Assembly (NCBI GenBank): GCA_019914945.1
Contig: CM034110.1
Span: 8,263,808 to 8,327,807 of the forward strand
Direction: 5' to 3'
From: Typha latifolia
Taxonomy: Eukaryota > Streptophyta > Magnoliopsida > Poales > Typhaceae
Length of the DNA stretch: 64,000 nt
Shown: piece after piece, positions 36,760 to 47,779 of the stretch
How the letters are laid out: every line of letters begins with the position of its first letter
Numbering within the stretch: the first letter of the stretch is position 1
Translations under genes and position numbers: made by a program
Notes under the pieces: generated by a model
What the model saw: only the letters and a program-made list of their open reading frames with translations
Database searches by the model: none
What the model was told of the DNA's origin: nothing

Positions 36760-38442
36760 TCAAACATGTGACTTAGATATGCCGTATCGGTCTTCCATAG
36801 GTGAACCTTCCTCAACCATCGACAGATGCTTATCTTGGGTATGCCTGGGACTTGGAGTTTCCATCTTAAAGATGGATGGTGGGCTCAATGCACTCATATA
36901 TGGAGAACTGGGGCTTGATTTATAGAGAGGCAAACCATCTTCGCGAGGCAGAGGAGACAATCCAAGCTGAGTATCAGTCATCTGTTCCGTGTTTGACTTG
37001 TTTTCGGTGATCTCATAATAATCTGCCGTCCTCACCTCCTGGGCAAGAGAACATGAACAACAGCACAGCCACTGGAAACAATCCGTGGCTGAGGGATAAC
37101 CACAACAGAAGTTATTAACAGGAAGGTTAAATTTTTTCCTCATCTGAATCCTCCAAAAGCCACCATACAGTAAACCAAGAAAACAGAGCAGAACACCGGT
37201 GAGGCCCAACGATTCTCGAACAACTTCATTATTTATATTGATGGCTGCCAAGTTGAAGATAAAGAAGGGAGCGGAGCAAAAGAGGAGAAAAGTTACAATG
37301 TGAACATAGATGTTACCAAATCCTAGCCTCTGCATATTCCATCCAAAAACACAACAGCTGCAGAAGATTGATAGGTAAGCAAGAGATATATCATCCCAAA
37401 AGTCAAAAAGGCCTCCTACCCAATTTGGTCTATTCTCTGCAAACCTGGGGTCTTCACTTAGAATGAAGGAATATTTCTTTTCAAATGACTTTAACCGCAG
37501 AGTTCCTGGTGTGCTACCAGCACTAGGGAGAAGCTCACCCTGTCCTTCCTGAACAATTTCTATATCATAATCCTTCCCAAGAGGGCTCAGAATATTATAT
37601 ATGCTGGCAATTGCAGGTGCAGCAATTGCGACGGAGATGCACACACCCACACCAATTGGAGGACGTTTCGACCTAGGGTACCCCAAGTTAAGACCACATA
37701 AGGCATACTGTGCAAAACAATTCAAATGGAGAAGCAGCACAACAACCATCATATGCATCCATTCATTAGGCTTGTAAATACCATTTTTGCAATATATTTT
37801 TCTCAGCCTTAGAATGTCTTTGGGCTCCCATCGAAGCAAAAGAACAAGGTGGTAAAATCGCTTTGGGTGTTGATAGAGGCACATAAGGGTGAATAAAGCA
37901 TTAAGAATTTGGTTGTTAACTTCAAACCAGGTGTTTCTCTGTGATTTCGTTGTTAAGACACCATTTAACATTCCAGTCATAACCATAAACAGGATTGCTC
38001 CAGAAATAGCGACACAAGCAATCCAAACAAAAAGAGCCATGTTCATAGGATCTTTTATCCAATCTTTAGAAAGTTGCCATAGATGAGCCCAATTGATTTT
38101 CCTGACAAAGGGTATGTGGAAGTGAGGTAGGGAGCTATGATTGTCAGAATGAACTGAACGTGAGATCTCATCTCGTTGTAGTGCAAACTTCCGAAACTTG
38201 GCTGAAGGAGAAGGACCAAATTTTCTCACCCTTGTTCCACCAGAAAGGGCCTTTACAATATTCAAAAATGTAATTTTCTTCTTACTTTCACTCAGGATTA
38301 CCTGTTGAGATGATTGGACAGGCAGAGAGATATGATCTTTGGTTCCATAGGCATTATGAGACATTACTGACCCTCCTTCCTGAATTTCATCTGTGAATTT
38401 TCCATTACCATTTGTATCCATCCTCTTTGGTAAATAATCCAC
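36760..38442 (-). CDS. PLAC8/DUF2985 family membrane protein, copy B
   Basis: Single coding exon, 560 residues, same order of domains as copy A: DUF2985-like region (DWIKDPMNMALFVWIACVAISG...NTWFEVNNQILNALFTLMCLYQHPKRFYH), then PLAC8 with WVGGLFDFWDD, CSCCVFGWNMQRLGFGNIYVH, FCCGYPSATDCFQW and CSCSLAQEVRT. The core is strongly similar to copy A, whereas the N-terminal 90 and C-terminal 90 residues differ, so the duplication is old and the ends evolve freely. The C-terminus is Pro/Ser-rich (SPLPREDGLPLYKSSPSSPY). Cellular role unknown; a membrane location is inferred from the hydrophobic segments. The start at 38442 is uncertain: a second Met follows at residue 8. Confidence 0.87.
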   Translation of the reverse strand: MDYLPKRMDTNGNGKFTDEIQEGGSVMSHNAYGTKDHISLPVQSSQQVILSESKKKITFLNIVKALSGGTRVRKFGPSPSAKFRKFALQRDEISRSVHSDNHSSLPHFHIPFVRKINWAHLWQLSKDWIKDPMNMALFVWIACVAISGAILFMVMTGMLNGVLTTKSQRNTWFEVNNQILNALFTLMCLYQHPKRFYHLVLLLRWEPKDILRLRKIYCKNGIYKPNEWMHMMVVVLLLHLNCFAQYALCGLNLGYPRSKRPPIGVGVCISVAIAAPAIASIYNILSPLGKDYDIEIVQEGQGELLPSAGSTPGTLRLKSFEKKYSFILSEDPRFAENRPNWVGGLFDFWDDISLAYLSIFCSCCVFGWNMQRLGFGNIYVHIVTFLLFCSAPFFIFNLAAININNEVVRESLGLTGVLLCFLGLLYGGFWRIQMRKKFNLPVNNFCCGYPSATDCFQWLCCCSCSLAQEVRTADYYEITENKSNTEQMTDTQLGLSPLPREDGLPLYKSSPSSPYMSALSPPSIFKMETPSPRHTQDKHLSMVEEGSPMEDRYGISKSHV

Positions 38443-40717
38443 CCAAATTGAGATTTGAACTCCTTCTAAGTCTCTTCAAACCATTGATTTTGTGGTAGGA
38501 ACAGATCTAGCATTTGTTTTGTCAGAATTCAACCACATCTTATTCTATCTCTCAAATAGAACAAGGGCATCCTATATAAGATGTAGTTAGGGGCCATAAT
38601 CTACTGCATCAATATCAGAAAATCAACAGAATTACCAGGAATGAAAGCTCAATAGATGATGATATATATCACTTGTATGAAAAGGCAAATGCAAAAGCCA
38701 ATCACATGTTCTAGTCTTGCTTCAAAAACATAACGTTGATTCTGAGGTTGGACCCTATTAAACATGCCTACACAAAATTACCCTGAGATTATGTTATTCT
38801 TCAAAATCCATGAATAATTGCTCCTAGAATCCTTGATAATGTCTAAGTCCCTATTGAGATTGATACTCCACAGTTTCCTCCTGAGCTCGAAGTTTTTCAG
38901 TTCATTTAAAACTACCATGTCAGATTACAATATGGTGGAATTTCTCTTCCTAGTAGAATAAGTAGGTAAGCTTCTTTCTTTCTCCTATTTCTTGGACTAG
39001 CTAGAAAAATAAGCGAAAAGGACGCACCTAACCTTTCCATAAGAAAATTAAGGCATTAAAACCCTGAAAATCCATCTTTTTAACTCATCAAAGAATTCTT
39101 TTTCCCAAAAATAAAGATATAAATATCACCCCAAACTAATTACACCGTCCTTCCCAAGGATAGTTCATCACAAATTATAAAAGACATGACATAAAAAAAC
39201 TCAAATAAACAAAATCTAACCACAAAACCCATCTAACAGAGAAAAAACATGAATACTAACATCAAGAGTCTCAAACATAAAACTACGCCAAAGGACACCT
39301 TAATAGGTCCTAAATAAAACAATGTCCGCTCGAAAGACACATCTTACATCTCCATACAAGCTAATGAACTCGAAAAATTATCACTATGTGGCAGATAGCA
39401 TAAGATAAAAAAAAGACACTAAAAAAACCATACATTTCATCATTATTAACTCATCAAATATCCTTTTCTCCCACAAAAAAAAAGAAAAAAACAAGAGAGA
39501 GATATAACACTATCATCTCAACCTAATTATCCCCTCCTTACCAAGGAAAGTCCACCGCAAAATCCAACAGAAAATGACATAAAAATCCCACATCAACCAA
39601 AGTTAACCACAAATAGCGAAAAAAGCATGAATACCAACATCAAGAATCTCAAACTTCTGCATACTGTAATCAAATTAAATTCATCCCATTACACGGAATA
39701 GCGAAAAGAAAAGGAACTTATCCATGGGAAACAAAGACATAATTAGACCCACGCAATTGATCTTAGAGAAAACCTACCCATAATTTCGAGGGTAGTTAAG
39801 AAACTGCAAAGATGGTTCTCCTTATTCTGCTGGAAATCCAATAAGCCATCGAAGAGGGGAAAGGCCAACGAGCGAAGAAAAGGACGGACTTTAGTGGAGT
39901 TCTTCGATACTTATTTAGTAGTTATTGCTCTTTATTTCCTTGGAATCTCGATGGAAACTTTAACAGCTGCCGTCCCGTTTCCCTTCACTAACGGAAATTT
40001 TTAGCCACAATCGACAAGCTTGACGGCCTTCTCTAGTGTGGGTCAAATGAGATGGGCTTCATCCCCATGGGCCGAATTGGAAGTTATGGGCCCAAGTGAC
40101 CTGTAAAGAGCCAAAAGGTTCCATGTGCATCCTGTAGCTGGGATGAAGCCACGGATCTTTAATCTTTATATCACATGCATTGATACTCCAACCCATATAT
40201 TATTTGGATAACTTGTCATAATGTTCTTCTTATGGTCACTTTAGTTCAAAACAATATTCTTTTACAAATTTCATAAAAATAAAATAAAAAGTCCATTCCA
40301 TTAAAAAGAGAAAAAAAGAAGAAGAAAAACATGGGTTGTGACGTGCGAAAAACTTTGTCGGTGTGCGTGTGTTTAGTGGAAGCTACTAGTTAGCTTCTTA
40401 ACCTTGTCGTTCTGTAATATACCTTCCGAACAAACAGCCAGATCCATTCTACGTTAGCTCGTAACCTATCCCATATTTCCGTCCACGTACACCTATCACT
40501 TCCTTCCAGCACGCCACTGTAACTCCTAGTCCCCACCATCCAATAAAATCTCCTCCCTACCCTCACCCAGAAGCAAAAGTCAAAGCCTACCAACCATCAT
40601 CTATTCATCTCCCGTAAGGCCATTCAAGTAATTTCACTTACTGGAGGCCCTCTTAAGGACTCCAAAAACCGATTATCATCAATCCCATTCCCTCCATTCT
40701 AATCCCCCCAAATCCCA
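38443..40717. other. Divergent intergenic region, PLAC8 copy B and AVT6
   Basis: This holds promoters and leaders of two divergent genes. It includes a diverged tandem duplication with about 370-bp period (39060-39290 and 39420-39650). The stretch 40390-40593 is open but shows no family resemblance. Confidence 0.45.
39060..39655. repeat. Diverged tandem duplication, about 370-bp period
   Basis: Shared phrases in the same order in both copies: AACTCATCAAA (39079 and about 39448), CACC.CCTTCC.AAGGA (about 39144 and 39531), GACATAAAAA, and CATGAATAC.AACATCAAGA (about 39248 and 39626). The second copy has a longer A-rich insert. Confidence 0.65.
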
Positions 40718-42687
40718 ATGAAGCCGGCGGCGAAGGGTGAATCCACCGCCGCATTCGCCCCTCTCCTTCCGAAATCGTCGGGTAGAGGCGAAGACGATGA
40801 ATTCGGCGGCGCCTCGGTCTCCAGCGCGGTGTTCAACGTGTCGACGAGCATCGTGGGCGCCGGGATCATGTCGATCCCAGCGGCAATGCGGGTCCTCGGT
40901 GTGGGCCCCGCCCTCATCCTGATCACCGCCGTCGCCTTCTTATCCGACGTCTCCGCGGAGTTCCTGATGCGGTACACTGGATGGTCGTGCTCCGCGCCGC
41001 CGCACACCTACGCCACCGTCATGGGAGACGCCTTCGGGGTCGCAGGATCCGCCGGGCTCCAGGGTTGCGTCGCAGTCACCACGGCAGGGACACTCGTCGT
41101 GTACCTCATCATCATAGGTACGTGAGATCCGCACTAGCATTGATTTGTTTTTGAAGGGCAATGATCACCGTCTGATCAGGTTGGTGTCGCACGTGCGCGC
41201 AGGGGACGTGATGTGCGGGAGCGGCGAGGCGCACGTGGGGGTGCTGCAGGAGTGGTTCGGAAGGGCGTGGTGGAACGAGAGGGAGGTGGCGCTGCTGCTC
41301 ATCGTCGTGCTCGTCTTGCTCCCCCTTGCTCTTCCCAAGCGTGTGGGTGTGTGTGTTTCTCTACATTACATTTTCACCCCTCATTTATTAAATTTGCTAC
41401 ATTTTGTAAATTTTGTTATTCAGACAGCTACCGTGCATCTATTTGCAACCCCTCTCTCTCTTCAAAATTGGTGAAACTCAGGGTTTTATTGGGAAGATTT
41501 CCTATAAAATAATTATAGCAAATCCTCTAATCCAGACAGTTGTTCCTAATGTCTCGAATATAATTGTAAAAAACTGCAGACTCGTTGAGGTACACATCAG
41601 CGGTATCAATTCTCCTTGCAGTGGTTTTTATGTGCATAAGCTTGGGGATGTCTCTCTATGCTCTGCTTCAGGGAACCGCAACGACTCCAAGGTTACTACC
41701 AGACTTTTCTCGCCTCTCCTCCGCTTTTGAGCTGTTCACTGCTGTTCCAGTCATTGTCGTGGCCTTCACGTTCCACTTCAACGGTAGGTCTATATCTTAG
41801 TTAGATGGACATTAATAACTATAAGATCTTTGTTATTTTCTAGCTTATTTAGATAAACGTTGCAATGGTGCAGTTCATTCTATCCGAGCTGAGCTAAGCA
41901 AAACGTCCGACATGACGGTAGCCGTACGGGTATCCTTGATCCTCTGCTCCATTATCTACTCTGCCGTGGGTTTCTTCGGCTATCTCCTCTTCGGGGACTC
42001 GACGATGGCCGACATACTCTCCAATTTTGATCAGAATTCCGGTTCCCGGGTTTCGCAGTTTCTCAATGACGCCGTCCGGCTTAGCTATGTTTTACATCTG
42101 GTACTGGTGTTCCCCCTTCTTCACTTCTCACTAAGGATCAATGTGGATGGGCTTTTCTTCCCAAAGCGGCGGCCGTTGAGCTCCGACAACGTCCGATTCG
42201 TTTTGCTCACTGGGGTTTTGATGGGTTTGCTCTATGTAGCTGCCATTGCCATTCCAAACATATGGACTTTGTTTCAGTTCTTCGGGTCGACAACGGCGGT
42301 CTGTCTATCCTTAATCTTTCCCGGTGCTATTGTTCTAAGGTAAGATTAGTGCTTTGCAGCCTAAACTTTTATATATGACAAATACTTCAATACCTTTTTA
42401 AGAATTATAACTTAAGACAAATACTTTAATACAACCGATTAATAAATAATTAATTCTACGGTACAAAAGAAGTTCTCTTTATATTTTATATATTAGAGTT
42501 AGATGAATATCTTGCTACGTTATAATAGGGTGTTTGCAGGGACGTGCAAGGGATAGCAAAAAGAAGAGATAAAGCCTTGGCAGCTACTATGATAATTCTA
42601 GCTGTGATAACAAGCTCTATTGCGATTGCTTCCAATGTTATTAGCTCCTTTGGAGGCAAAGTAGGTGCTAGTCGAGTAGCTTACTGA
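40718..42687 (+). CDS. AVT6: Vacuolar-type amino acid transporter, AVT6 class
   Basis: Five exons (40718-41117, 41203-41346, 41580-41783, 41874-42339, 42540-42687) join in phase to 453 residues. Family: AAAP/SLC38-like transporters, which move amino acids across membranes with protons; AVT6 members export amino acids from the vacuole. Landmarks: an N-terminal cytosolic part (PLLPKSSGRGEDDEFGGASVSSAVFNVSTSIVGAGIMSIPAAMRVLGVGPAL) with the family's G-A-G-I-M motif, then about eleven hydrophobic segments, and FTFHFNVHSIRAELSK with the conserved FxFHxNxHxIRAEL pattern. The second intron starts inside a GT repeat (GGGTGTGTGTGT), so the precise donor is a choice made to keep phase. All introns are GT-AG. 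Closest Arabidopsis relatives by recall are AVT6C/AVT6D; which one is unresolved. Confidence 0.9.
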
Positions 42688-44538
42688 GCCCATCCATGCA
42701 AACCTTCATCATCATTACTTTCAACACCCATATTGTGGTTTTGTGATTATCCATCATCAGCTTTATATAGTCAGAGAGGTGATGAGATACTATTTGGATA
42801 TACTACTCGCATCTGAATTATATAACAAGCTTGTATTATATAGGTGTAATGGATTAATGTAAGTACATTGTATTTCTCTCTCTCTCTCTCTCTCTCTCTA
42901 ATTTATATAGCGTACGTTTTCTCTTAATTACCATATCAGGACCAGCCTCTCGTTAGTTCTTTGAGAGTCCAAACTTCCATTAATTTGGAAAAAACCCAAC
43001 CAAATTACAATGGCCATGCAGGTGGGTCAACATATTCTTCATCTTCATTCTCGTGCATGCCTTCCACCCCATGCTCTAGCACATGAAGTTTAGCCTCTTC
43101 TAGTACTCCTTTGCACTTCTATCAACTTTGCATCACTGAATAGTGTTGTGCAATGCAGCTCTTTGGTCACATTGCATATTCGCACATAAATTCCGTTGTA
43201 TTAAACATGTTCCATGTATAGCATGACTTGGAATCTGAGAAAAATAATGGAGCCGGACTGAAGGAGGGCTAGATGGGCTGACCCCAAGTCAGGCTCGGGC
43301 TAACTTCGACGGTTCGGACCGAGCTTAGATGGGTCGAACTATTTAATAACCTCTAAGCTACCGGTCGTTGTTGCTTACCCTTTACATCAACCACCTCGAA
43401 TGCAACAATATTCTAATGGCATAGTTCCTTGATGGCGCATCCAGCCGATTCCGTTCACTTGGTGAAGGAATAAACTCAACGTACGTGCACACTAATAGGT
43501 CCTAAATCCCAGATGTTTAATTTCTTCAGTTTTTGTCCATCTTTACAAACTTTACATCAATCAAATGTGGTCCCCAATCCCATGCTGATTGTCATCAATC
43601 CGTCTTGATAAGACATTACGAGACATATATAGTGGCTTCCCCATGGTCTTTCCGCGTGTCCGGTGGTCGAATGCCTTTTGTTAAAGAGATCCATGGTCTA
43701 TTTATTCTCCATGGTCCACCTTGAGAAGTGAGCCATGGAAGCTCGAAGGTGGTCCTAAAATAAACTAGTTTTTTTTTCTTATTTAAGATAACATTTCTTT
43801 TTCAATGATACATAACTTTAATTTCATTCTTTCTCGGATGTAATTATTTTGAGATAGAGGTCATCCTCAATATCGCCTTTATACCCTAGATGAATCATGT
43901 TCTTAGTGCCTTTCAGAAGAAGGAAATAAGATGACGTCAAAGAATAACTCAACCACTTGGACAATGTTCCTCCATCATGATCATTGAGTGCATGAATCCA
44001 AGGTCACATATATGTGACTGTTATATCTTGCCATAATAATATAATACGTTAAAGGCTGTGCTTATGATAGATAAATGAAAAAGAACTGTCCACCATTTCT
44101 TCCCCTCTCCGCACAGTGTAGATATCAAGTTACATGTCTTGGAAAAGATAATGACAAAATATTTAAAGAGTCTAACTAAAAATAGTGAAGAGAGAGAGAG
44201 AGAGTCAGCTTTTTCTGGCATGGAGATGACCACCTTATCAGGTTTGACACATGTCGACTCCTCCATTAGCAAATTCCATTGTGTGGAATAATACGACCCA
44301 TATGGTTTCAATCTATGCGACTATGCAGCAACGAGGTTGGAAGTAAAGTCAATTGATTGTTATGGTTGGATTATTTGTCTTGCCCTAAGTTGTCACTCTG
44401 TGGCCCCTGGCATTCTTCTACTGGACTGGACCCTACCAACTGCAGACAGGTCAGTGTCCTCTTCGATCACCCTTTTCTTAGTACTCTTCAACATCTAAAC
44501 TCTAAAGTTATAGACTTGTAATAGAAGCAAACAATGAT

Positions 44539-44541
<3 letters not shown>
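42688..44541. other. Intergenic region left of MIR164
   Basis: This contains the AVT6 3' UTR and a CT microsatellite at about 42876-42899. At 43255-43345 there is a short GAGCTT/GGCTCG-rich fragment akin to the hAT-like family. No gene was recognised. The MIR164 promoter probably lies in the right part. Confidence 0.4.
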
Positions 44542-44585
<44 letters not shown>

Positions 44586-44595
44586 GGAGAATTTC

Positions 44596-44668
<73 letters not shown>
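44542..44668. repeat. Two long GA microsatellites with a shared spacer phrase
   Basis: GA runs at 44542-44590 and 44600-44668 are each followed by a related phrase (ATTTCAACAG, and GTAGAAGTTCAACAG), so the block looks like a duplication of a GA-plus-TTCAACAG unit. It ends about 75 bp before the MIR164 hairpin and is likely within its promoter or primary transcript. Confidence 0.85.
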
Positions 44669-44671
<3 letters not shown>

Positions 44672-44742
44672 GAAGTTCAACAGATAAGTGTGCAAAACGC
44701 GCACACTTGTACATGGAGGAACCGCATATCTAGCTTTGAGGA

Positions 44743-44884
44743 GGTGAGTTGTTCCCGATGGAGAAGCAGGGCACGTGCAGTTCTATCTAACCCTAATCTC
44801 TCTTTCTCTCTCTCTCTCCATGTTTCTTATACAAACATAAATAGTTCTTCATGTGCCCAGCTTCTCCACCATGCACATCTCACC
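44743..44884 (+). ncRNA. MIR164: MIR164 microRNA precursor
   Basis: The 21-nt segment 44759-44779 (begins TGGAGAAGCAGGG, ends CACGTGCA) is identical to the canonical plant miR164. The complementary arm at 44850-44870 (CATGTGCCCAGCTTCTCCAC...) pairs with it with few mismatches and leaves the expected 2-nt 3' overhang. The outer stem closes with GGTGAG (44743-44748) and CTCACC (44879-44884); the loop contains the CT-rich segment 44800-44820. Mature on the 5' arm is the MIR164 layout. miR164 directs cleavage of NAC-domain mRNAs (CUC1/CUC2, NAC1 and ORE1 types), so it shapes organ boundaries, lateral roots and leaf ageing. Gene order suggests the MIR164B lineage. Expression is not shown by the sequence. 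Confidence 0.95.
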
Positions 44885-47500
44885 TAGGTTATAACAAGAC
44901 TCACCAATATCAAACAAACAAGAGTTGCTAGATTCGCTGCTGGTAAGTTTCTTTTCTTCATCTTGTGATCTTTGACAGTTTTTTCACTATAGGAAGAGAT
45001 CTCAACTCTTTGTCACATTAAGTTTTCAGTTGAGCTTAAATATTATTTTTTTATGTAATTTGTGTATTTTGCACCTAATATTTTCACGCATACCAAGTGC
45101 GAATCACCATATTTGCAAGATTTTATTCTTTTTTCTCAATATATTTCTTTACTAATGAGTTAGTCTTTGATTATTAACTCTCTCCAGAAATAGTACCAAT
45201 ATATCGATATTAATTTCTTCAGTGACCTGCATGAAAATATATACTTGAAAAAGTACTTAATTTTATCATATGAAAGCATTTAAATAGACTAGCTTAGCCT
45301 TCACAGAATATTTTTGCTCTTAAAAACATCGAAATTTGTGGGAGCTTTTTACACGGAAATTAAAAAAAAAAGGCTCTAACTTGATGATGACCATCTTGAT
45401 CTTTAATCGTGACTTTTACCAGCATGTATAAACTTGCCTTACGAATACTAATTTATACCCTTTCTTCTCCATAATAATTATATAGTTATGTAAGTAGATG
45501 AATTTTCTCAAAAGTCTTCACTAACTCTTGCGGAAGAAAAACGAAGAATTTAGTAAACGTTGTTTTGTGAGTATCTTGAATGTCTACAAGCTGATAAATA
45601 ATTAAGCAGGTGCACAGAATTTGAAGCATTCGCTCCTAAGCATTTATATTCGGCTTTTAAAGCAATTTCATCACCCAATTAGCTGATTAATTCCAGCAAC
45701 TTGAGAGCAAATTTTGATGAATAAAGTACTGAATCTGCCGATGCAATATTTTATGAAGATAAATAACTGCAAGAAAAATTTAACTTTGAGTTCAATAATA
45801 TGTCTTACTTATTTATTTTTTTTACTAAAATAACTTTGTTTTGCTGATTAGATGTAATTGAATTTTTTTTTAGGGTTGTCTTAACTATTGATAATTATAA
45901 ATTGACACGTATGAGCAAATGTCGGACTAAGTTAGATTGAGTTAGGTTTAGTGCTACCAAATTATGTCAAATCGATTCAAGTTGGATAAAATTACTTGCT
46001 TTCATTTTGTTCATAAATTTCACCTTCTTATTCCTTCATCTTTGAGGTTTTTCACATTGCAGGCAACTTCTTCCCCTCCCTTAGCCTTAAGGGGCTAGAA
46101 TGCTGACTTTCTTCCTCTTCCAATTCTCCTTTTAAGTCTCTTGCTACATTTTTTTTATAGAACTATTGATGATGACTACGAGAGAGGCTTGTTTTCCGGG
46201 TTATATCTATCCCATCATCTACTCATTTATTTATAGAGTACTTAATTATATCCGTCGTTATTTGCTTAATATTTTGCTACATCATTGTTTGGTATGTATT
46301 CAGTTAATCAAGGGTTTGTTCCTAGCATCATTGCCCTAGCTCCCATTTTCCTTCTTAGTGTATCAAGAAATAATTATGGTAAGGGTACGAACGAGCCGAG
46401 CATGAACCTAAATTGAGTCATTTCTCAAGCTAAACTAATCCGAGTTAGATATAGTCTAAGCTGAGCTCAAACTAAAAGGAGCCTATTCTTTAGCCAAGCT
46501 AAACCTAGCTTCTATTCAAGCCATAAAATCCAATTGTTAAGAATCTCTCTTCATATATATACATATATTAATAAATTTTGAACTGAATATATTGAGTTGA
46601 GCTTGAGCAAGCTAACTCTAATTCAGACCTGAGTCAAAATATTATTTAAGGTTACTGCTCGAGCCGACCTTGGCCCAAAAAATAGCTAGTTTAACTATTT
46701 GCTTGGAACTTTGTGAATTATCTGCTTACTTTCTTAGGGAACAAAAAATAAATAAATAGAACCAATGATTTTTTATCTTAATCATAATTCTTCAGAAAAG
46801 AACTCTCAATTTGGTATTCACGTTGAATTCATGAAAAATAGGGCAGGAACACAACATGGCAGTCCAACTCACTCGTAGATAAGAAATCTCAATCATTGAA
46901 ACGAATCATGCCGTACTCGATGTCATTTTATTCTCTTTCGTGATCTTTATTATATGTCCAATGGTTCATTGTCCTTTGTCCATTGACCATCTCTTTTTAA
47001 TTAGTATTTTCTTCATGTATACTTTTCTAAAAATTTTATATCCTCGTATACTTTTCTAAAGAATTTTTTCTTTTCTTTCGACTAAATTATACCCTTCATA
47101 TTTAAACATATATTTCTCAAAACACTTTGACTTTTGGGTGAACACCCCCCAAACCTAATAAGTAACATAAATATTTTTCTTCTTATTTGCATATATCCCT
47201 TCGGTCAAGGATATTTGTGACTTTTGTCTATTAAATTATTAAGATTTTAACTTATATTTATTAATCACGCTAAAATGTATCTGCCAGAAAAATATGAGTT
47301 TTTAAGATTATACACAGAAATATAAGATTTAAAAGATTATATACTTAAATAAAAACTTTGGATGGTATATACTATATACATATATGCAGTTCTAACTTTT
47401 AGTACAATTGATGTCACACATGGAAGTCGTTTTCTTGAAGGACAGGACACTAATAATTTAGATTATCTATTATTAAAACTTTCCTATCTCTAACCTTCGG
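44885..47500. other. AT-rich intergenic region right of MIR164
   Basis: No protein gene was seen. It contains the rest of the MIR164 transcript and a GAGCC-type repeat at about 46378-46685. Confidence 0.45.
46378..46685. repeat. Small GAGCC-rich element
   Basis: It starts TAAGGGTACGAACGAGCCGAGC, close to the left end of the hAT-like element at 16296, and continues with AAGCTGAGCTCAAACT, AGCTTGAGCAAGC and CTCGAGCCGAC phrases. The right border and target duplication are not clear. Confidence 0.4.
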
Positions 47501-47560
47501 ATATATACTATTTAAGTGCTAAAACTACATACACCTTGATGAGTCCCAAGAGATATAATT

Positions 47561-47779
47561 TTGCTGAGTAAGATGGTAGACTGGGAGGCAGCATTCTCCA
47601 TAGTGTTAGGGGTGATAATGAGGAAGAGCTTGTATAGATTTCAAGAGGTTGGAGAGATAGCCATGGAGTTAATCTCACTCTTCGTCTCGGCTCTCGAGTT
47701 CTCGGCGATGGTCTACCGCCGGCCGATCGTCATCTCGGCGAGAAACCCTTCCTTGGCAGCCATGGCGGCCGGACTGTGA
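47561..47779 (+). CDS. Possible small protein of unknown family
   Basis: An open frame for 72 residues (start at 47561, or MVDW at 47573). I do not recognise it. The protein has a hydrophobic or amphipathic first half (WEAAFSIVLGVI, MELISLFVSALEF) and a more polar end (YRRPIVISARNPSLAAMAAGL). Signs that it may be real: a TATA-like ATATATACTA 50 bases upstream, a rise in GC and C/G-ending codons across the second half against AT-rich surroundings, and an AATGAAATATATA-type region downstream. Signs against: short length, no known domain, isolated position. It could also be the last exon of a larger gene. Confidence 0.35.
   Translation: MLSKMVDWEAAFSIVLGVIMRKSLYRFQEVGEIAMELISLFVSALEFSAMVYRRPIVISARNPSLAAMAAGL

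Noticed and set aside
44508..44887. Open frames of alternating Arg-Glu or Leu-Ser across the GA repeats
   Set aside because: They are translations of a dinucleotide repeat; the plus-strand frame also runs through the MIR164 hairpin.
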